DNA of 64,000 nucleotides. Source: an uncultured Bacteroides sp. Its GTDB lineage: Bacteria; Bacteroidota; Bacteroidia; Bacteroidales; Bacteroidaceae. Of the stretch, positions 14,773-23,974 are shown one piece after another. The notes below the pieces were generated by a model. The model was not told the DNA's origin. It saw nothing but the letters and a program-made list of their open reading frames with translations, and did not search any database. The position numbers and the translations under genes are program-made. Location: assembly GCF_963675905.1 (NCBI RefSeq), contig NZ_OY780936.1, positions 3,791,946 to 3,855,945 on the forward strand. Reading direction: 5' to 3'. Numbering within the stretch: the first letter of the stretch is position 1; each line of letters opens with the position of its first letter.

Positions 14773-15579
14773 ATGAAAAAGATTATTTTAGCAATAGCAT
14801 TAATTTGCAGTATAGCTCAGGGATCATTTGCTCAACGTGTGAAAGGTAGTGATACCGTGTTGCCATTGGCTCAGAAAGAGGCAGAAGCTTTTAATAAAAA
14901 AGGTGGAAATGTAACAGTAACAGGTGGTGGTAGTGGAGTAGGTATTGCTGCTTTGCTTGCCGGAACAACAGATATAGCTTCTGCATCTCGTAAAATTAAG
15001 TTTGATGAGAAGGTAAAATTCCAGCAGGCTGGTAAATCTCCGGTTGAAAAGATCATTGCTTTCGATGCTTTGGCTGTAGTTGTTAATCCTGGAAATAAAG
15101 TAAGTGAATTAACTCGCCAACAGTTGGAAGATATCTTTACCGGTAAAATTACTAACTGGAAACAAGTTGGTGGAGCAGACCTTGCTATCGTTGCTTACTC
15201 AAGAGAAACAAGTTCTGGTACTTATGAATTCTTTAAAGAACATGTATTGAAAAATAAGAATTACAAGAAGAATATTCTTTCTATGCCTGCAACAGGAGCA
15301 ATCATTCAATCTGTAAGTCAGACTAAAGGAGCAATTGGTTACGTAGGATTAGCATATTTGGAGAATGATGTGAAAGCAATCAAGGTTTCTTATGATGGTA
15401 AAAAGTTTGTTGCTCCATCTGTTGCAACAGCTAAAAATAAAACATACCCAATTGTTCGTCCTCTTTACTTCTACTATGACAAGAAGAATGCTGCCAAGTT
15501 ATCTCCATTTATTAACTATGTTGAATCGGCTCAGGGTCAGGATCTTGTAGACAAAGTTGGATATATCTCTTTAAAATAA
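14773..15579 (+). CDS. pstS: Phosphate ABC transporter substrate-binding protein
   Basis: 268 residues with signal peptide MKKIILAIALICSIAQGSFAQ. The phosphate-binding features of PstS are visible: KGSDTVLPLAQKEAEAF, GGGSGVGIAALLAGTTDIASASRKIK, and YSRETSSGTYEFFKEHVLK. It captures phosphate in the periplasm for PstCAB. The permease and ATPase genes are not in this window, so either they are encoded elsewhere or the protein acts as a free binding protein. A strong bidirectional terminator follows. Confidence 0.93.
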   Translation: MKKIILAIALICSIAQGSFAQRVKGSDTVLPLAQKEAEAFNKKGGNVTVTGGGSGVGIAALLAGTTDIASASRKIKFDEKVKFQQAGKSPVEKIIAFDALAVVVNPGNKVSELTRQQLEDIFTGKITNWKQVGGADLAIVAYSRETSSGTYEFFKEHVLKNKNYKKNILSMPATGAIIQSVSQTKGAIGYVGLAYLENDVKAIKVSYDGKKFVAPSVATAKNKTYPIVRPLYFYYDKKNAAKLSPFINYVESAQGQDLVDKVGYISLK

Positions 15580-15604
15580 GAATTTTATTCTCTATATTAT
15601 TTTC

Positions 15605-15648
15605 AAAAAAATCATTCTTTGGTAAGAGTACTGGAGAATGATTTTTTT
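15605..15648. terminator. Bidirectional terminator after pstS
   Basis: AAAAAAATCATTCT (15605-15618) and AGAATGATTTTTTT (15635-15648) form a perfect 14-bp stem with T-runs on both strands. It ends pstS and overlaps the last bases of the converging OmpA-family gene. Confidence 0.85.
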
Positions 15649-17629
15649 ATTTGTATAGCTTAAAGGTAATCCTAACCACTTTGAATTCTGTACGTCTGTT
15701 TATTGCATTGCAGATTTCTTGCTGTTCTGCGGGAAGTTTAAGTATAAAATCTTCAGTGAGTACATCGCCTTCTTTTAGGAATTGGTGTTTTTTTGCAATA
15801 CGCTTATTTATTATTTTGGGTTGTGATTCTCCATATCCTTTTGCTGTAAGTCGTTTTATATCAATTCCGCCAGCTACCAGAAATCTAACAACAGCTTCGG
15901 CTCTACGTTGAGAAAGCCCTTCATTGTAACTATCATTCCCAAAATAGTCACAATGAGCATTAAGTTCAATTGTTATATTAGGGTTATCATTCAGCATCTT
16001 GATTAAATCTTGCAGTGCTTTGGTTGATTCGGCAGTTAAGGTTGCTTTATCAAATTCGTAAAAGATGTTATCGATTAGCACTGGACGAGCTATTGAAGCC
16101 AAAGGAAATTCTAATTCATAGTTCTTACTTTCATTTATGGAATCTGTTGTAAGTTCTTGCTTACTATTTAAATAGCCACGACAGTTGGCCAGCATTACGT
16201 AACTTTGTCCCCGTTCCAGCTTTTGTGTAAAAGAACCGTCTCCTTTTACACTAACTCTCAGATTTGTTCCATCTTGTCCCACAATGCTAACAGTTGCTTC
16301 GGGCAGAGCATCTCCCTCCTTATCATATACCCAACCGGTGACAGTATGCGCTATCTCAGGTAATTCGAATGTGTAAATGTGATCCCACCCGCGTGCATCT
16401 TTCCGATTAGAACTGAAAAAGCCTCGTTGAAGTCCGGGCTCAAAAGTCATACCGAAATCATCACTTTCTGAATTCATTGGTGACTTTAAATTGTCAACCT
16501 TCCAGTTTCCCAAACTGTCTTGTTTAGCCCGATAGAGATCTAAGCCTCCCATTCCCGGATGCCCGTCTGATGAAAAGTATAAATCGCCGTTATCCTTTAT
16601 AGTCGGAAACATTTCATCACCGGGAGTATTAATTATATCTCCAAGATTTTCTACGGCTCCGAATCCCGAATTAGAAACAGGTACTCTCCAAATGTCTTTG
16701 CCACCATATCCTCCAGGCATGTCGGAAGAAAAATAGAGATAATGACCGTTGGGAGAAATAGCCGGATGAGCCAAAGATGATAAAGTATCTTTTGTTATAA
16801 TGCATTTTTGCGGAGCCCCCCAGTTAGCACCGGTACGTTGTGATACATAAATCTCTGCAGATACAGGTGAGTTTGCATCAATTCGGCAGCGGGTAAAGTA
16901 CATTGTTTTTCCGTCTGCAGTGAATGAACATGCGCCATCTTCAAATTCAGTATTAACATCCGATTCAAGTCTTTCAGGTAATAACCAGTTTCCTTTCTCG
17001 TTTTTTTTAGCCATAAAGATATCAGCGCTTTTCATTCCTGTAATTCCATTCAGGTTATTTCCTTTAGCCTTATCTCGGGTAGAAGTGAAATATATCTGAT
17101 CTATATCTTTACCGGCATACATTGGTGAGTATTCACTGCGGTTGGAGAGGAAAAGCGAAAACTTCTTCACGATGTATCGCGTAGGATTCTTTTTCCATTC
17201 AGGAGCAAGTTTGCAGGATGTCAATCCGTTCTTTGCAAGTGTATTCCCGGGTTTATAAGATAGATATTGCTCATAACTCTTAATAGCAGACTTATAATCT
17301 CCTGTTTCCTTTTGTAATTCTGCCAGATAGAAAAGAGCAATGCTATCATGGTATTTGTAACGAATGGCATTCATGTATGCAGCTTTTGCACGAACAGAAT
17401 AATTTGTGAGCCGATAACAGTCAGCCATTTTGTATGCTATCTCTCCCTTTTTCTTTCGTTCTTTAGCAGGTATATTTGTATAAGCTTTCCTGTAAAACTT
17501 AGCTGCATCATAATATTCACCTAAAGCGTAACTTTCATCACCTTTTTTAATACTGCTTTCCCAACCACATGATTGAAGTAGTGAAAGCAGAAGACAAATA
17601 GTGGCTATGTTACTAAGAATCTTTTTCAT
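15647..17629 (-). CDS. TPR-PD40-OmpA lipoprotein (PorE-like architecture)
   Basis: 660 residues. Lipoprotein signal with lipobox LQSC at about residue 21, then TPR-like repeats (about 30-150: DAAKFYRKAYTNIP..., AIKSYEQYLSYKPG), WD40/PD40-type beta-propeller blades with repeated YFSSD and DIYM/IYVS motifs (about 170-430), a carboxypeptidase-regulatory-like beta domain (VTGWVYDKEGDALPEATVSI) and a C-terminal OmpA peptidoglycan-binding domain (YEFDKATLTAESTKALQDL...HCDYFGNDSYNEGLSQRRAEAV). Architecture matches PorE of the type IX secretion system, but relatives occur in species without it. It probably links the outer membrane to the wall. Confidence 0.85.
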   Translation of the reverse strand: MKKILSNIATICLLLSLLQSCGWESSIKKGDESYALGEYYDAAKFYRKAYTNIPAKERKKKGEIAYKMADCYRLTNYSVRAKAAYMNAIRYKYHDSIALFYLAELQKETGDYKSAIKSYEQYLSYKPGNTLAKNGLTSCKLAPEWKKNPTRYIVKKFSLFLSNRSEYSPMYAGKDIDQIYFTSTRDKAKGNNLNGITGMKSADIFMAKKNEKGNWLLPERLESDVNTEFEDGACSFTADGKTMYFTRCRIDANSPVSAEIYVSQRTGANWGAPQKCIITKDTLSSLAHPAISPNGHYLYFSSDMPGGYGGKDIWRVPVSNSGFGAVENLGDIINTPGDEMFPTIKDNGDLYFSSDGHPGMGGLDLYRAKQDSLGNWKVDNLKSPMNSESDDFGMTFEPGLQRGFFSSNRKDARGWDHIYTFELPEIAHTVTGWVYDKEGDALPEATVSIVGQDGTNLRVSVKGDGSFTQKLERGQSYVMLANCRGYLNSKQELTTDSINESKNYELEFPLASIARPVLIDNIFYEFDKATLTAESTKALQDLIKMLNDNPNITIELNAHCDYFGNDSYNEGLSQRRAEAVVRFLVAGGIDIKRLTAKGYGESQPKIINKRIAKKHQFLKEGDVLTEDFILKLPAEQQEICNAINRRTEFKVVRITFKLYK

Positions 17630-17733
17630 TTTACTGATGACGAATTACTTAATAATAACTACAATCTGTCCCGTTTATTGTGATTTGTGACTGTTATAAG
17701 TTAAAATATAATAGGAGAAATAGCAGATTTGTT

Positions 17734-19743
17734 CTATTCATCGAATCCTTTACGGAATGTACAACCCGATTTCCATTCAGAACAACCGTAAGCCGATTTC
17801 CCTTTAATGATTACTCCTTTTCCACAAAGAGGGCATGGCTGACCGATGATGTTATCTTTGTTCTCTTCCGGCACAGGTTTTTCCTCTTTCTGTTTTTTAG
17901 GAGCAGATGCCTTTTTCTCTCGTTTCTTCGGTTCTTTCTTTACCTCTTCTTTAACAGCATTCTGAATTGTAATATGTCTGTTAGTGTTGTCCGATAATAC
18001 ATTGTTAACAACTTCTGTAACCATTTGCTTTAACTCCTCCAGAAATGTTTTTGCTTCATATTTCTTTTTCTCAATTTCCCGAAGCTTTTTCTCCCAGATT
18101 CCAGTTAATTCTGCCGATTTAAGAAGCTCTTCATGAATAATCTGAATAAGCTCAACTCCGGTTGGAGTGGCAATCAGGTTCTTTTTCTCCTTACGGATAT
18201 AGTTTCGTTTAAACAATGTTTCTATAATAGCAGCCCGGGTTGAAGGACGACCGATACCATTTTCTTTCAATGCATCGCGCAATTCATCATTGTCGACAAG
18301 CTTTCCTGCAGTTTCCATGGCGCGAAGTAAAGTAGCTTCAGTAAATGGCTTAGGTGGCTGAGTCCATTTCTCATTTAGGTCAGGTTGATGAGGTCCGCTT
18401 TCTCCTTTTGTAAAGTTAGGAAGAGTACGTTCTTCTTCGTCTTTTTCGTCCGATTGACTTTTGGCAAATACTTCACGCCATCCCGGCTCAAGAATCTGTT
18501 TTCCGGTTACCTTAAATTCTATCTTTTCAACTTCGCCAAGTACTGTTGTTGTTGATACTTTGCAATCAGGATAGAAGGCGGCTATAAAACGTCTTGCAAC
18601 CAAATCGAATACACGCCTTTCCATATCAGATAAATTCATAGGGTGAACTCCGGTTGGAATAATTGCGTGGTGATCTGTAACTTTAGATGAATCGAATATT
18701 TTTTTTGATTTTGGAAGTTTTTTCCCTTCCAATTGTGCTGTCAGATTTGTATAGTCTTTTATACCTTTTAATATGGCAGGGCATTTGGGATAGATATCAT
18801 CACTCAGAAATGTTGTGTCTACACGCGGGTAAGTAGTGACTTTTTTCTCGTAAAGAGATTGAATAAGTTTGAGTGTCTCATCAGCTGAATATCCAAATTT
18901 TTTATTGCATTCCACCTGCAAGGAAGTCAGGTCGAAAAGTCTTGGAGCATATTCAACTCCCTTTTTCGACGAAACATCCATGATTGTGAAGTCTGAGTAT
19001 TTAACTTTTTCAAGGAATTCATAACCTTCCTCTTTAGAAGTGAATTTGCCTTTTGTTGCCGAAAATGTAGTTTCACGATAAATAGTCTTTAGTTCCCAAT
19101 AAGGCTCTGGTTTAAAATTTTCTATTTCCAGCTGACGGTTTACAATAAGTGCCAGGGTAGGAGTCTGCACACGTCCGATAGACAACACTTGTCTGTTCTG
19201 CCCATATTTTAAGGTATATAATCTTGTGGCGTTCATTCCTAAAGTCCAGTCCCCGATAGCACGTGATAATCCAGCTTCGTAAAGAGACTGAAACTCCGAC
19301 TGGTCTTTTAATTTGGCGAAGCCCTCACGGATAGATTCTTCAGTTAGTGAAGATATCCATAATCTTTTAACAGGGCATTTAGCACCGGCTTTTTGCATTA
19401 CCCATCGCTGAATTAATTCCCCTTCCTGTCCCGCGTCACCACAATTGATAATTTCATCGGCATTAGTCATTAAACGCTCAATTATTTTAAATTGTTTTTC
19501 AATGCTTGGCGATTCTATTAATTTAATACCGAATCTGGGAGGGATCATTGGCAGATTAGCCAAGCTCCATCTTTTCCATTCGGGAGTATATTCGTGTGGC
19601 TCTTTGAGTGTGCAAAGATGTCCGAATGTCCACGTAACCTGGTATCCGTTTCCTTCTATGTATCCATCTTTCTTGTTCTTAGCTCCAAGAATATCAGCTA
19701 TATCTCGTGCAACACTTGGTTTTTCGGCAATGCAAACTATCAT
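17734..19743 (-). CDS. topB: DNA topoisomerase III
   Basis: 669 residues. Toprim domain at the N-terminus (IVCIAEKPSVARDIADILGA; acidic GDAGQEGELI), type IA core with the catalytic Tyr in TTYPRVDTTF, and GRVQTPTLALIVNRQLEI. A Lys/Glu-rich linker (KKEPKKREKKASAPKKQKEE) leads to a C-terminal four-Cys zinc finger (CPLCGKGVIIKG...CSEWKSGCTF). It relaxes and decatenates DNA through single-strand passage. Promoter -7 CAAAGGTA (minus TACCTTTG) at 19766-19773. Confidence 0.95.
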   Translation of the reverse strand: MIVCIAEKPSVARDIADILGAKNKKDGYIEGNGYQVTWTFGHLCTLKEPHEYTPEWKRWSLANLPMIPPRFGIKLIESPSIEKQFKIIERLMTNADEIINCGDAGQEGELIQRWVMQKAGAKCPVKRLWISSLTEESIREGFAKLKDQSEFQSLYEAGLSRAIGDWTLGMNATRLYTLKYGQNRQVLSIGRVQTPTLALIVNRQLEIENFKPEPYWELKTIYRETTFSATKGKFTSKEEGYEFLEKVKYSDFTIMDVSSKKGVEYAPRLFDLTSLQVECNKKFGYSADETLKLIQSLYEKKVTTYPRVDTTFLSDDIYPKCPAILKGIKDYTNLTAQLEGKKLPKSKKIFDSSKVTDHHAIIPTGVHPMNLSDMERRVFDLVARRFIAAFYPDCKVSTTTVLGEVEKIEFKVTGKQILEPGWREVFAKSQSDEKDEEERTLPNFTKGESGPHQPDLNEKWTQPPKPFTEATLLRAMETAGKLVDNDELRDALKENGIGRPSTRAAIIETLFKRNYIRKEKKNLIATPTGVELIQIIHEELLKSAELTGIWEKKLREIEKKKYEAKTFLEELKQMVTEVVNNVLSDNTNRHITIQNAVKEEVKKEPKKREKKASAPKKQKEEKPVPEENKDNIIGQPCPLCGKGVIIKGKSAYGCSEWKSGCTFRKGFDE

Positions 19744-19765
19744 TTCTTTATTTTGTTTATGAAGG

Positions 19766-19773
19766 CAAAGGTA
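19766..19773 (-). promoter_or_regulatory. Promoter -7 of topB
   Basis: TACCTTTG on the minus strand, 23 bp before the start codon at 19743. Confidence 0.5.
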
Positions 19774-19876
19774 GTTATTTCATAATAAATGAACAAAATT
19801 GTATGTCTGTTTATAAAAAAATGTAGAAAATCAAGTTAATCATAGTTAAAGAGTGTGTTAAATGATATAATTGCAT

Positions 19877-19884
19877 TACTTTTG
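19877..19884 (+). promoter_or_regulatory. Promoter -7 of ROK regulator gene
   Basis: TACTTTTG fits TAnnTTTG, 35 bp before ATG 19919. No clear -33 TTTG. Confidence 0.45.
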
Positions 19885-19918
19885 TAAACTTTGTATAAAT
19901 AATCTCGGGAAATAAATT

Positions 19919-21151
19919 ATGACTCTTTCAAAATTATTTAATTCGCAGGAAGGAATGGCTCTTTCTGCGTTAAAAATGGCTCGACTTAAAAAAAATGTTA
20001 TCCAACAGCTGATGCTTGAGGGCGGAACGACTATTGCTGATATCTGTAAAGAAACAGAATTTAGTGTTCCTACTGTGACAAAAGTTATAGTTGAGCTAAT
20101 AGAAGAAGGAATCGCTTTCGAAAAAGGGAAAATAGATACTGCTGGCGGACGTCGTCCATCTGTTTATTGTATAAATCCAAATTCAGCTTTTTTTCTTGCA
20201 GTCGATGTTAGGCGTGATTGCGTAAGCATTGGCTTGCAAAACTTTAAGAATGAATTCCTGGAACTTAAGACCCGAATTGATTTTGTATTTAAAAATACTC
20301 ACGAATCTTTAGATAGCTTATGTAATCTGATTAATAAATTTATTGATGATTCAGGGTTAGATAAAAGCAAGATTCTGGGTGCGTGTGTAGTTTTATGCGG
20401 GCGCATTAATTCTGCAAAAGGATATAGTGATAGCTATTTTTCTTTTGAAAAAGAACCATTAAGCAATATTATTGAGCACAAAATAGGCATTAAAACTATT
20501 ATCGAGAATGATAGTAGAGCAATGGGATATGGAGAATATTGTTGTGGTGCCGGTGCCGGAACATCTGAAAAGGATGTAATTTATATTGGTTTGAACTGGG
20601 GATTTGGTATTTCAATGGTTTGTAATGGCATGCTTTACTATGGAATGTCAGGTTTCTCCGGAGAATTTGGACATAGTCCTGTTCTGGATAACCAGATACT
20701 TTGCCAGTGTGGCAAAAAGGGATGCCTCGAAACTGAGATTTCCGGTCAGGCTCTTGTCAGACGCTTTAAAGAGAAACTGGCGGATGGATCTACTTCTGTA
20801 GTTACAAGCAGAAAAAAACCTTTTGATATTAATATGTATGACATTATTGATGCTGCAACAAAGGACGAAGATCTTCTTGCTATTGAGGTTATAGAGGAAG
20901 TCGGAGAGAAGCTAGGACATTATATGTCTCTTCTATTGAATATATTTAATCCGGAACTTGTAATCTTAGGTGGTGAACTTTCAGCTTGTGGCTCTTACTT
21001 AACTTTACCTATTAAAACAGCTCTTCATAAATATTCTCTGAATCTGGTATTACAGGATATGAAGCTAAAGACAGGAGAACTGGGAGATACCGCAGGCGTT
21101 GTTGGTGGCTGTTATATTCTTCGCGACCGTTTATTTGGCATTATCGAATAA
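19919..21151 (+). CDS. ROK family transcriptional regulator
   Basis: 410 residues. N-terminal winged helix-turn-helix (KKNVIQQLMLEGGTTIADICKETEFSVPTVTKVIVELIEEGI), then a ROK sugar-kinase-like domain with the zinc motif CQCGKKGCLE and the ROK signature around GELGDTAGVVGG; a GFGISMVCNGMLYYG core is present. NagC/XylR-type proteins bind sugars and regulate their catabolic genes. No sugar operon is near, so the regulon is unknown. A 21-bp-stem terminator follows. Confidence 0.92.
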   Translation: MTLSKLFNSQEGMALSALKMARLKKNVIQQLMLEGGTTIADICKETEFSVPTVTKVIVELIEEGIAFEKGKIDTAGGRRPSVYCINPNSAFFLAVDVRRDCVSIGLQNFKNEFLELKTRIDFVFKNTHESLDSLCNLINKFIDDSGLDKSKILGACVVLCGRINSAKGYSDSYFSFEKEPLSNIIEHKIGIKTIIENDSRAMGYGEYCCGAGAGTSEKDVIYIGLNWGFGISMVCNGMLYYGMSGFSGEFGHSPVLDNQILCQCGKKGCLETEISGQALVRRFKEKLADGSTSVVTSRKKPFDINMYDIIDAATKDEDLLAIEVIEEVGEKLGHYMSLLLNIFNPELVILGGELSACGSYLTLPIKTALHKYSLNLVLQDMKLKTGELGDTAGVVGGCYILRDRLFGIIE

Positions 21152-21160
21152 TCATAATAA

Positions 21161-21214
21161 AAATACAAACAAAAAAAGCAATCCATTTTAGGGTTGCTTT
21201 TTTTGTTTGTATTT
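21161..21214. terminator. Bidirectional terminator after ROK gene
   Basis: The two 21-bp arms, 21161-21181 and 21194-21214, are perfectly complementary around a 12-nt loop, with A/T runs inside the stem. It ends the ROK transcript. Confidence 0.85.
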
Positions 21215-21221
21215 ATTGCCC

Positions 21222-21290
21222 AATAAATCTGAATTATTCACCAATAATTTTTATTTATTCACCGGCAAATTTTATTAATTGGCCAATAAA
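21222..21290. repeat. Intergenic TTCACCAATAATTTTTA repeats
   Basis: Short elements GCCCAATAAAT, TTCACCAATAATTTTTA and TTCACCGGCAAATTTTA occur in a row. Related units (TTCACCAATGATTTTTAA, TTCACCAATGATTTTCC, GCCCAATAAATAAAAT) lie at 35655-35745. They look like a dispersed intergenic repeat family; function unknown. Confidence 0.5.
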
Positions 21291-21767
21291 ATAGAAGAGG
21301 CTGCCCAAAAAGTAGGATAGCCCATTTTCTAAGTATGAAAAGCTACTAAAATTTAGAGATTTGTTATAGTATTGCTAGGCTTTTTTTATGTAATCTATTC
21401 TTGATTTTGGTTCAATTATTTTACATAGTTAATTATTTACCCTAAATAGTTGTATGTTAGTCGGATATCTTTGGTGAGATAACTGTGTATATTGCTTTTT
21501 TACTTTGTGAGAGTATTTTATTGGACTTATTTGTAATATTATATAAAAATGCTTGAAATTTAGTTCTTTTTTATCCCTCTATATAGTGCTTAAAATCAAT
21601 CATGAAACACTTTTTAACTCGTTCTTTCTATCTTTCATAGAAACTATAAAGGAAGTTTTCTGACAATCCGTTTTACTTTTAAAGCTAATTGGCTGATTTT
21701 AAGCTGCGGGACTTTTAAATCCACCCCCTATATATACAGAAAAAAGAAGAAAAATTCCGCGCATATA
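21291..21767. other. Non-coding stretch with possible insertion-sequence relic
   Basis: It begins with GAGGCTGCCCAAAAAGTAGG (21298-21317), which resembles the terminal inverted repeats of Bacteroides insertion sequences. No matching opposite end or transposase fragment was found in the following 450 bp, which are AT-rich and without a credible frame. Could be a solo end. Confidence 0.3.
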
Positions 21768-21770
21768 AAA

Positions 21771-21793
21771 AGGGTGCCCTTTGGGGACACCCT
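21771..21793 (-). terminator. Terminator of mutB
   Basis: AGGGTG (21771-21776) pairs with CACCCT (21788-21793), with inner CCC/GGG pairs. On the minus strand a T-run follows the hairpin, 27 bp after the mutB stop. Confidence 0.7.
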
Positions 21794-21819
21794 ATTTAAA
21801 TAGATTATTAATCCTTAGT

Positions 21820-23967
21820 TTATTCTTCTTCAAGCAAGATCTCAAGAATCTGGCATGCAGCTTTTGCTACTGGCGAACCAGGACCAAAGATTGCTGCAAC
21901 TCCGGCCTTATACAAGAAATCATAGTCCTGTGCAGGGATTACACCACCGGCAATAACAAGAATATCTTCTCGTCCAAGTTTCTTAAGTTCATCAATAATT
22001 TGAGGAATCAAGGTCTTGTGACCTGCAGCCAATGAAGAAACGCCCACTACATGAACGTCATTTTCTACAGCATCGCGGGCAGCTTCTGCTGGCGTTTGGA
22101 ACAATGGTCCCATATCCACATCGAAACCACAGTCAGCATAACCTGTTGCAACAACTTTTGCACCACGGTCGTGACCGTCCTGACCCATTTTAGCTATCAT
22201 GATACGAGGTTGACGTCCCTCTTTCTTAGCAAACTTCTCGGCAAGTTCACAAGCACGTTTGAAGTCTGAATCGTTTTTACTTTCTGATGAATACACGCCT
22301 GATATAGTTCTAATTACAGCTTTATAACGTCCTACAATCTTTTCGCAAGCATCGGAGATCTCTCCTAGAGTTGCTCTTACATGTGCAGCTTCAACAGCTA
22401 GTTCAAGTAAGTTACCTTCTTTGGTTTCTGCACATTTGGTAATTGCTTCAAGGGCAGCCTGAACTTTAGCTTCATCACGACCTTCTTTTAATTCTTTGAG
22501 ACGTTCAATCTGATCCAGACGAACAGCTGTATTGTCAATTTCAAGAATGTCAATAGGAGCTTCTTTCTCTAAACGGTACTTATTAACACCTACAATGGTT
22601 TGACTGCCAGAGTCGATACGAGCCTGAGCACGTGCTGCAGCTTCTTCGATACGAAGTTTAGGAACACCTGTTTCGATAGCTTTAGCCATACCACCCAGTT
22701 TTTCGATTTCCTCGATACGTTCCCATGCTTTGTGAGCAAGTTCATTGGTCAGACTTTCAACATAATAAGAACCACCCCATGGGTCTACATTCTTACAGAT
22801 GTAAGTTTCTTCCTGAATATAAATTTGAGTATTACGTGCAATACGTGCTGAAAAATCGGTTGGCAATGCAATAGCTTCGTCCAATGCGTTGGTGTGAAGT
22901 GATTGAGTGTGTCCCAATGCAGCAGCCATAGCCTCGATACAAGTACGGCCTACATTATTAAACGGATCTTGTTCTGTTAATGACCAACCAGAAGTCTGGC
23001 AGTGAGTACGCAGTGCAAGAGATTTTGGATTCTTTGGATTGAACTGTTTAACAATCCTAGCCCATAACATACGTGCAGCACGCATTTTGGCTATTTCCAT
23101 AAAGTGGTTTGTACCAATAGCCCAGAAGAAAGACAGGCGAGGTGCAAATGCGTCAATATCAATTCCTGCAGCAACACCGGCACGAAGATATTCAAGTCCG
23201 TCGGCTAAAGTGTATGCTAATTCAATATCTGCTGTGGCACCAGCTTCTTGCATGTGGTAACCTGAAATAGAAATTGAATTAAATTTAGGCATCTTCTGAG
23301 AAGTATACTCGAAAATATCAGAAATAATCTTCATAGAGAATGCAGGTGGGTAAATATAAGTATTACGCACCATGAATTCTTTCAAGATATCATTCTGAAT
23401 AGTTCCGGCCATTTCTTCAAGCTTAGCTCCTTGTTCCAGTCCTGCATTAATATAAAAAGCAAGAATAGGAAGTACGGCACCGTTCATAGTCATGGAAACA
23501 GACATTTTGCTTAATGGAATGCCATCAAACAGTGTTTTCATGTTTTCCAATGAACAGATAGAAACCCCTGCTTTACCAACATCACCCACTACACGTTCAT
23601 GATCCGGGTCGTATCCGCGGTGAGTAGGAAGGTCGAATGCTACAGACAAACCTTTTTGTCCGGAAGCAAGGTTTCTACGATAGAAAGCATTTGATTCTTC
23701 AGCAGTAGAGAATCCGGCATATTGGCGGATAGTCCATGGACGAAGAGTGTACATAACTGAATAAGGACCACGAAGATAAGGTGGAATACCGGCAGCATAT
23801 TCAAGATGCTCCATTCCTTCAAGATCTTCTTTTGTGTAAACAGGCTTTACGTTGATATGCTCTGGTGTTTTCCAGTTGGCTTCAATCCCGTTAGCCTTTT
23901 GCCATTCAGCACCATCTGTGTGCTTGAATCCGGCATATATATCTATATTTTTAAAATCTGGTCTCAT
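21820..23967 (-). CDS. mutB: Methylmalonyl-CoA mutase large (catalytic) subunit
   Basis: 715 residues, the standard length of the catalytic alpha subunit. N-terminal TIM-barrel domain with [36 protein letters not shown] (substrate tunnel) and [17 protein letters not shown]-terminal cobalamin-binding domain with the base-off signature [14 protein letters not shown] (D-x-H-x-x-G). It interconverts succinyl-CoA and (R)-methylmalonyl-CoA with adenosylcobalamin. Follows mutA by 7 bp on the same strand. In propionate-forming Bacteroides it feeds the carboxylase encoded at 56970-60561. Confidence 0.97.
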   Translation of the reverse strand: MRPDFKNIDIYAGFKHTDGAEWQKANGIEANWKTPEHINVKPVYTKEDLEGMEHLEYAAGIPPYLRGPYSVMYTLRPWTIRQYAGFSTAEESNAFYRRNLASGQKGLSVAFDLPTHRGYDPDHERVVGDVGKAGVSICSLENMKTLFDGIPLSKMSVSMTMNGAVLPILAFYINAGLEQGAKLEEMAGTIQNDILKEFMVRNTYIYPPAFSMKIISDIFEYTSQKMPKFNSISISGYHMQEAGATADIELAYTLADGLEYLRAGVAAGIDIDAFAPRLSFFWAIGTNHFMEIAKMRAARMLWARIVKQFNPKNPKSLALRTHCQTSGWSLTEQDPFNNVGRTCIEAMAAALGHTQSLHTNALDEAIALPTDFSARIARNTQIYIQEETYICKNVDPWGGSYYVESLTNELAHKAWERIEEIEKLGGMAKAIETGVPKLRIEEAAARAQARIDSGSQTIVGVNKYRLEKEAPIDILEIDNTAVRLDQIERLKELKEGRDEAKVQAALEAITKCAETKEGNLLELAVEAAHVRATLGEISDACEKIVGRYKAVIRTISGVYSSESKNDSDFKRACELAEKFAKKEGRQPRIMIAKMGQDGHDRGAKVVATGYADCGFDVDMGPLFQTPAEAARDAVENDVHVVGVSSLAAGHKTLIPQIIDELKKLGREDILVIAGGVIPAQDYDFLYKAGVAAIFGPGSPVAKAACQILEILLEEE

Positions 23968-23974
23968 GATGTCT

